A stretch of DNA of 64,000 bases, taken from NCBI RefSeq assembly GCF_029814175.1, contig NZ_CP122312.1, positions 2,604,001 through 2,668,000 on the forward strand, read 5' to 3'. Positions 59,170 to 64,000 of this stretch are shown here, piece by piece. The notes beneath the pieces were generated by a model. That model was given only the letters and a program-made list of their open reading frames with translations, did no database searches and was not told where the DNA came from. Each line of letters starts with the position of its first letter. Within the stretch, counting starts at the first letter, position 1. The DNA comes from Halospeciosus flavus (lineage in GTDB: Archaea > Halobacteriota > Halobacteria > Halobacteriales > Halobacteriaceae). A program made the translations under genes and the position numbers.

Positions 59170-60576
59170 ATGGGGTTCACCGAGACACTCGCAGACTTCT
59201 TCGGCTTCGACGAGCACGAGACGGACCTCCGCACGGAGGCGCTCGCGGGCCTGACCACGTTCCTGACGATGTCCTACATCGTCGTCGTCAACCCGTCCAT
59301 CATGGCGGGCATCGAGGGGAAGAAACCTGGCGTCCTGATTCCGGGCTACTCACACGCCGAGACGGTCCAGATGCTCGCCGTCGTGACCATCATCGCGTCG
59401 GCGGTCGCCATCTTCGTGATGGCGTTCTACGCGAACCGGCCGTTCGCGCTGGCGCCCGGACTCGGCCTGAACGCCTTCTTCGCGTTCACCGTCGTCGGGA
59501 CGCTCGGGGTCTCGTGGCAGACAGCCCTCGCCGCCGTCGTCGTGGAGGGGGTCGTCTTCATCCTGCTCACCGCTGTCGGGGCACGCGAGTACATCATCAG
59601 GCTGTTCCCCGAACCCGTGAAGTTCGCCGTCGGGACGGGGATCGGACTCTTCCTCGCCATCATCGGTCTGCAGGCGATGGGCATCGTCGTCGACGACCCG
59701 GCGACGCTCCTCACCCTGGGGAACCTCGCGACGAACCCGGTCGCCGTCCTCTCCATCGTCGGCCTCTTCCTCACGTTCGCCCTCTACGCCCGGGGTATCC
59801 CGGGCGCCATCATCCTCGGGATCCTCCTCACGACGTTCATCGGGTGGGTGCTGACGGTCCTCGGCGTCACGCAACCGGGCGTCCTCGCGCCCCAGTCGCT
59901 CCCGGACGCCCAGTACAACATCGCACCGCTCGCCGGCGCGTTCGTCGAGGGCTTCCAGGGCATCGAGATGTTCACGTTCACGCTCATCGTGTTCACGTTC
60001 TTCTTCGTGGACTTCTTCGACACCGCCGGCACGCTCGTCGGCGTCGGCCAGGTCGCCGGCTTCCTCGACGAGGACGGTGACCTCCCCGACGCGGACAAGC
60101 CGCTGATGGCCGACGCCATCGGCACGACCATCGGTGGGATGCTCGGCACGTCGACGGTCACGACCTACATCGAGTCCGCGACCGGCGTCGAGGAGGGCGG
60201 TCGGACCGGCATGACAGCCCTCGTCGTCGGTCTCCTCTTCCTCGCTGCGCTCGTCTTCGTCCCGCTCGCCGCGGCCATCCCGATCTACGCCTCGCACATC
60301 GCGCTGGTCGTCGTCGCCGTGTTGATGCTCTCGAACGTCACCGAGGTCCAGTGGGACGACGTCACTCACGCGGTCCCCGCCGGCCTGACCATCCTCATCA
60401 TGCCGTTCACGTACTCCATCGCGTACGGCATCGCCGCCGGCATCGTCTCCTACCCCGTCGTGAAGACCGCGGTCGGCGAGTACGACGAGGTCAGCGTCGG
60501 CCAGTGGCTCCTCGCCGTCGCCTTCGTCCTCTACTTCTTCGTCCGAACCAGCGGCGTCCTCGCCGCACAACTCTGA
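59170..60576 (+). CDS. NCS2 family (AzgA-like) purine permease
   Basis: 468 residues, about 13 membrane segments. FGFDEHETDLRTEALAGLTTFLTMSYIVVVNPSIM is the AzgA-type opening; NRPFALAPGLGLNAFFAFTVV and LFLAIIGLQAMGIVV follow, and DFFDTAGTLVGVGQVAGFLDEDG, GTTIGGMLGTSTVTTYIESATGVEEGGRTGMTALV by region 314-348 form the substrate site (family position of the T-x-E-S-A-x-G motif). It imports adenine, guanine or hypoxanthine. It is preceded by the palindrome at 59099-59120. Confidence 0.93.
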   Translation: MGFTETLADFFGFDEHETDLRTEALAGLTTFLTMSYIVVVNPSIMAGIEGKKPGVLIPGYSHAETVQMLAVVTIIASAVAIFVMAFYANRPFALAPGLGLNAFFAFTVVGTLGVSWQTALAAVVVEGVVFILLTAVGAREYIIRLFPEPVKFAVGTGIGLFLAIIGLQAMGIVVDDPATLLTLGNLATNPVAVLSIVGLFLTFALYARGIPGAIILGILLTTFIGWVLTVLGVTQPGVLAPQSLPDAQYNIAPLAGAFVEGFQGIEMFTFTLIVFTFFFVDFFDTAGTLVGVGQVAGFLDEDGDLPDADKPLMADAIGTTIGGMLGTSTVTTYIESATGVEEGGRTGMTALVVGLLFLAALVFVPLAAAIPIYASHIALVVVAVLMLSNVTEVQWDDVTHAVPAGLTILIMPFTYSIAYGIAAGIVSYPVVKTAVGEYDEVSVGQWLLAVAFVLYFFVRTSGVLAAQL

Positions 60577-60638
60577 GGCCCACCCCTCTCGTCGCCGCTT
60601 CCGGGAGGCACTTCACGGGCCGGGACCTCTAGTTCGCC

Positions 60639-60887
60639 ATGTCGAACCTCGAACTCTACGTCCTGCCCGGTTGCCCGTACTGCGCGAAAGTCGAGACGAA
60701 ACTCGACGAACTCGGTCTCGACTACGAGGAACACGAGGTCCCGCGGTCGCACGCGGACCGCGACGAGGTCGAGGCGGTCAGCGGACAGACCGGCGTTCCG
60801 GTCCTCGTCGACCCCGACAACGACGTCGAGGGGATGCCCGAATCGGACGACATCGTGGCGTACCTCGACGAACAGTACGGAAACTGA
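60639..60887 (+). CDS. Glutaredoxin
   Basis: 82 residues with the dithiol active site CPYC (12-15) in LYVLPGCPYCAKVETKLDELG, the cis-proline loop TGVPVLVDP and a C-terminal helix DDIVAYLDEQYGN. It reduces disulfides or handles Fe-S clusters with glutathione-like thiols; haloarchaea use gamma-glutamylcysteine. Single gene with a TTCAC-rich promoter in the gap 60577-60638. Confidence 0.94.
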   Translation: MSNLELYVLPGCPYCAKVETKLDELGLDYEEHEVPRSHADRDEVEAVSGQTGVPVLVDPDNDVEGMPESDDIVAYLDEQYGN

Positions 60888-60999
60888 GAAACCGGGAGAG
60901 ACCGTTCATACCCGTCGAAAAACGGTCTCGAACGGTCGGAAAACCGCCCTGAACGCTGTCCCCCTTTCTTTGTCTCTCCCGTCGAAGGTCGAGGTGACC

Positions 61000-61560
61000 A
61001 TGACCGACCACCGCGTCGTCGTCGCCTTGACCGACCGCGACGCTCTCGACCAGTGCGTCGCCCAACTCCCCGACGCCTACGACGTCGAGACGACCACCTC
61101 CCTCGGCGAAGCACGCACTCTCCTCTCGGACGCCCGCATCGCCTTCCTCGACCGGTCGTTCTTCCCGGACGCGGCCTCGCCCGCCGCGTGGCTGGAGACG
61201 GTCGACCCCGACTGCCGGGTCGCGCTCGTCACGTCGGAACCGCCCGCGTTCGACCCCGTCCGGGCGGGCTTCGACACCGTCGTCCAGCGACCCGTCTACG
61301 GCGACCGACTCCGTGGCGCACTCGTCAGACTCCTGCGACTCGCTCGCTACGACGACTTGATTCGCGAGTACGCGACGCGCGCCGAGGCGTCGGACTGTGT
61401 CGAGACGGTCCGGCGTGCGCTCGACGGAGTCGTCTCACACCTCGACGGCCTCGCGTACAAGGCGGCGGTCCGCGACCCGGTCGTCGAGACCGACTCGGGC
61501 GGACGTCGAAAAGAACGGACTGGGTCGGCTACGCTTCCTGCCGGTCGGCGCGCTCCTTGA
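61000..61560 (+). CDS. Receiver-like/HalX-type regulator
   Basis: 186 residues from ATG 61000. Residues 1-115 have the response-regulator order ([33 protein letters not shown], then [18 protein letters not shown] where Asp55-like D in FLDRSF would be the phosphorylation site, [21 protein letters not shown]), followed by a helical HalX-like part ([27 protein letters not shown]). The acidic pair at the N-terminus of receivers is only partly kept (TDRD), so phosphorylation is uncertain. The last 30 residues are basic. Its 3' end overlaps the convergent regulator gene by 32 bases. Confidence 0.8.
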   Translation: MTDHRVVVALTDRDALDQCVAQLPDAYDVETTTSLGEARTLLSDARIAFLDRSFFPDAASPAAWLETVDPDCRVALVTSEPPAFDPVRAGFDTVVQRPVYGDRLRGALVRLLRLARYDDLIREYATRAEASDCVETVRRALDGVVSHLDGLAYKAAVRDPVVETDSGGRRKERTGSATLPAGRRAP

Positions 61561-62485
61561 GGAGGTCGCGGAACGCCTCGGGGTCGTCGATGTTCTCGAG
61601 TTCCTCGCGCTCGATGATGGCCGTCCCGTCGATGGACTCCTTGCGGGCCTTGTCGACGAAGTAGACCGAGCGCGTGTGGATGACGCGTCCGAGCGACCCC
61701 ATGATGCGGGCGCGCTTGACGGCGGCCTCGGTGAACGCCGAGTTCCCCGTCAGGAGGCGCTCGGTGTCGTCTTCGCCGACGGCCTTGAACGGTGCGCGGG
61801 TCGTCGGGTGGACGTCGAAGCCCGCCCGCGTGAGGACGGTCAGGACGGGTTGGTCCTCGGGGTCGGGGTCCGGTTCCTCGGGCGTCGGGTCGGCGTCGCG
61901 GACCTCCTCGGCCCCGCCGAGCACGTCGACTGGGCTGGTGAGGCCGTCGCCGAACAACTCTTCGAGTTGGACGGCTACCTCGATGGAGGCGTTCATGCCG
62001 TCCTCGTACTTCGAGACGGTCCGCCGCGAGACGCCGAGTTCCTGGGCGAGTTGGCCGAGGCTCATCTCGGCGTCCTCGCGCTCGTCGGCGAGGATCTCGC
62101 TGTCGATGTTGACGTAGAGTCCGCCCGGCGCGGCGTAGATGAGCGGCGGGACCCCTTCGAGGAAGAAGTCCATCGCCGTGTCGGGGCTCAGGACGGGGAC
62201 GCCGTGACGGAAGTAGACGACGCCCGGTTTCAGTTCCTCGTCGCGGGTCCGCAGGCCGATGACGAGCGGCGTCGCGCGCAGGTACTCGCCGAGTCGTCGC
62301 ATCTCCGCTCCGGTCGGGCCGTCGAACGCGTCGATGTTCCCCAGGACCTTGAGGAGGACGAGCTCCTCGCCGCGACGGGCCGCGACGTCGAAGCTCTTCG
62401 GTCGAATCTCGCACTGGTCACTCACCGTGAACCCCGCGTCTGCGAGCATCGCGGTGACGTTCTCGATGAGGGCCGACCGTGACAT
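61529..62485 (-). CDS. HTH-type transcriptional regulator of the archaeal Y1016/MJ0586 group
   Basis: 318 residues. The N-terminal restriction-endonuclease-like part (1-130: [34 protein letters not shown] by region 21-54) is followed by an HTH of the Cro/Xre type ([24 protein letters not shown], 140-163) and a long C-terminal domain ([37 protein letters not shown]). The family is a putative archaeal transcriptional regulator. ACATATATGTC (about 62508-62518), a TATA box that is itself a palindrome, lies about 25-30 bases before the ATG and fits leaderless transcription. Confidence 0.92.
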   Translation of the reverse strand: MSRSALIENVTAMLADAGFTVSDQCEIRPKSFDVAARRGEELVLLKVLGNIDAFDGPTGAEMRRLGEYLRATPLVIGLRTRDEELKPGVVYFRHGVPVLSPDTAMDFFLEGVPPLIYAAPGGLYVNIDSEILADEREDAEMSLGQLAQELGVSRRTVSKYEDGMNASIEVAVQLEELFGDGLTSPVDVLGGAEEVRDADPTPEEPDPDPEDQPVLTVLTRAGFDVHPTTRAPFKAVGEDDTERLLTGNSAFTEAAVKRARIMGSLGRVIHTRSVYFVDKARKESIDGTAIIEREELENIDDPEAFRDLLKERADRQEA

Positions 62486-62633
62486 ACCCTGAGGTAAGTC
62501 ATTCTCGACATATATGTGTTGTGCCGGCGCCGCCGCGTTCGTCCGTTTCGCGGTCCGTAACTGCCGAAAACGTGTTCGTCACTGCCCGGGCGCCGTCGAA
62601 AAGGCTTACCCGACCGCCGCGCTACTCCCGTCC

Positions 62634-63916
62634 GTGACCGTCATCGGCCTCGACGACACGGACTCGCGCGACCGCGGGATGTGCACGACGTACGCTGCGG
62701 TCCGGGTCGCCCGTCGCCTCCGCGAGCAGGGGTTCGCGACGCCGACGCTCCGCCTCGTCCGGCTCAATCCCGCAGTCGAGCACAAGACTCGGGGGGAACG
62801 CCGCGCTCGCCGTCCACACCGACGCCGACCCTGAGGCGGCCTTCGACGCGGCCACGACGGTCGTCGACGGCTTCGCCGAGACCGCCGACCCGAACACGAA
62901 CCCCGGCGTGGTGGTCGCGCCCGTCGAGGGGAGCGGATCTGCCCGACGACCTCGCCGCGTTCGCCCGCGACGCCGTCCGCGACCACCACACCCTCGGCGA
63001 TGCCGAGGCACTCGTCGACCGACACGGCTTCCGGTCCCGCGGGTGGAAGGCCGGTCGCGGGAAGATCGGTGCCCTCGCCGCCGTCGGGGCGAGTGCGGCC
63101 TTCGACGACTGGACCTACGAGTACATCACCTACCGCGAGCGCGAGCGCTGGGGCACCGAACGCGAGGTCGACGCCGAGTCGCTGTTCGCCGCCGCCGACT
63201 GGGCCTACCCCGCGGCGTGGGACACGGTCGACCGCGGCGAGGGCGAACCCGTCTGCGTCCCGCACACGCCCGGTCCCATCCTCTACGGCATCCGCGGCGA
63301 CGACCCCGACGTGGTCCGCGAGGTGGCCGACCGGGTTGACGCCGAACCCGTCTCCGACGCCCAACTGTTCGTCACCAACCAGGGGACCGACGCCCACCTC
63401 CGCGACGCCCGCCTCGGCGACGTGGCCGACGGTCGGGGCTACCGCGTCGAGGGCGTCGTCGCCACCGAACCGGAGACCCGCCGCGGTGGCCACGTCTTCG
63501 TCGAACTCGACGCGCCCGCCGACGAAGGCGACGCGACACTCGACTGCGCCGCCTTCGAACCGACGAAGCGCTTCCGCGACCGGGTGCGGGCGCTCCGGCC
63601 CGGCGACCGCCTCACCGTCTGCGGTGAGGTCTCGCGCGGGACACTCAAACTGGAGAAGTTCTGCGTCCACTCGCTGACCGCCACGGAACGCGTGACGCCG
63701 ACGTGTCCCGAGTGTGGGAACCGGATGGAGAGCGCCGGTGCCGACCAGGGCTACCGGTGTCGCGACTGCGGGACGACCGCACCGGGGAAGGTGACCCGGC
63801 CGGTCCGCCGCGACCTCGCGCCGGGGTGGTACGAGGTGCCGCCGTGTGCGCGACGGCACGTCGCGAAACCCCTGGTCCGCGGTGGGTTCGACGCGCCGAC
63901 CCATCCCGAAGGGTAG
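62634..63916 (+). pseudogene. tiaS: tRNA(Ile2) 2-agmatinylcytidine synthetase, two frameshifts
   Basis: From GTG 62634 (V-T-V-I-G-L-D-D-T-D-S-R-D-R-G-M-C) the frame reads to VEHKTRG, then breaks at a run of six G (about 62791-62796). In the next frame it resumes NAALAVHTDADPEAAFDAAT and ends at VVVAPVEGSG; a second shift near 62930-62940 leads to DLPDDLAAFARDAVRDHHTLG and the rest, including HTPGPILYGIRGDDP, NQGTDAHL, an OB-fold, and a C-terminal zinc ribbon (CPEC ... CRDC) ending DAPTHPEG. Removing one base at each site gives 426 residues, the normal length. TiaS modifies C34 of tRNA-Ile so that AUA is read, and is essential in archaea tested, which makes sequencing error at G runs likely. 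Confidence 0.88.
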
Positions 63917-64000
63917 GTGCATCGCCGAGCGCCAGCGAGGCGCAGACCTGTCACTGACGTACACAGTCTCGCGGCGTCGCTCGTGTCCGACCGCTTGCGG

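Noticed and set aside
63917-64000. Additional gene at the window end
   Set aside because: Short frames only, without start signal or motif; nothing recognisable in these 84 bases.

Overview
The window is a GC-rich (about two-thirds by eye) segment of a haloarchaeal chromosome. Evidence: very acidic proteins, archaeal information-processing genes (TFIIB, Tfx, RPA, aRF1, Taw1, TiaS), isoprenoid-lipid genes (idsA, carS), a nine-gene A-type ATP synthase operon in the order H-I-K-E-C-F-A-B-D, and many start codons lying 25-30 bases after a TATA-like box (leaderless transcripts). Genus cannot be fixed from the sequence alone.

Layout. 0-5.5 kb: end of a HIT hydrolase, a ParA-like ATPase, a TFIIB paralogue whose 3' end collides with a convergent MinD operon of haloarchaea-specific genes coupled by 4-base overlaps. 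5.6-9.8 kb: a KaiC-like protein, then three paralogous cytosolic beta-propeller proteins around one shared divergent promoter with a winged-helix gene among them. 9.8-24.8 kb: tRNA-Pro, SLC13/TrkA-C transporter, prenyl synthase, DUF373, radical SAM, a non-coding array of hairpins, a TRAM protein, a tiny membrane peptide facing a CHAT-type protease, Tfx, SDR, sugar nucleotidyltransferase, a 20-bp-period repeat array ahead of a LysE exporter, and the rpa3-rpap3 operon. 24.8-34.6 kb: tRNA-His, site-2 protease, cupin, Ski2-like helicase, ETF, and surface/membrane proteins including a membrane-anchored winged-helix regulator and a pilin. 34.7-43.4 kb: ATP synthase. 43.4-54.5 kb: aRF1, ArgS, wyosine and riboflavin enzymes, IlvE, DUF502, HAD. 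54.6-57.0 kb: a proline dehydrogenase gene split by an IS630-type element that itself carries a 460-bp tandem duplication. 57-64 kb: carS, pyrE, a purine salvage pair (phosphoribosyltransferase-regulator plus NCS2 permease with a perfect palindrome between them), glutaredoxin, regulators, and tiaS broken by two single-base shifts.

How the genes work together: energy (ATP synthase, ETF, a possible quinone methyltransferase next to the atp promoter), translation (aRF1, ArgS, two tRNAs, Taw1, TiaS), membrane lipids (IdsA, CarS) and DNA maintenance (RPA3, helicase) make up the core. The accessory signals worth attention are the beta-propeller cluster, the CHAT protease with its small convergent partner, the repeat arrays, and the dead nested IS. 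Single-base indels in several genes, some at homopolymers, mean that sequencing error and true decay must be separated before any gene is called lost.
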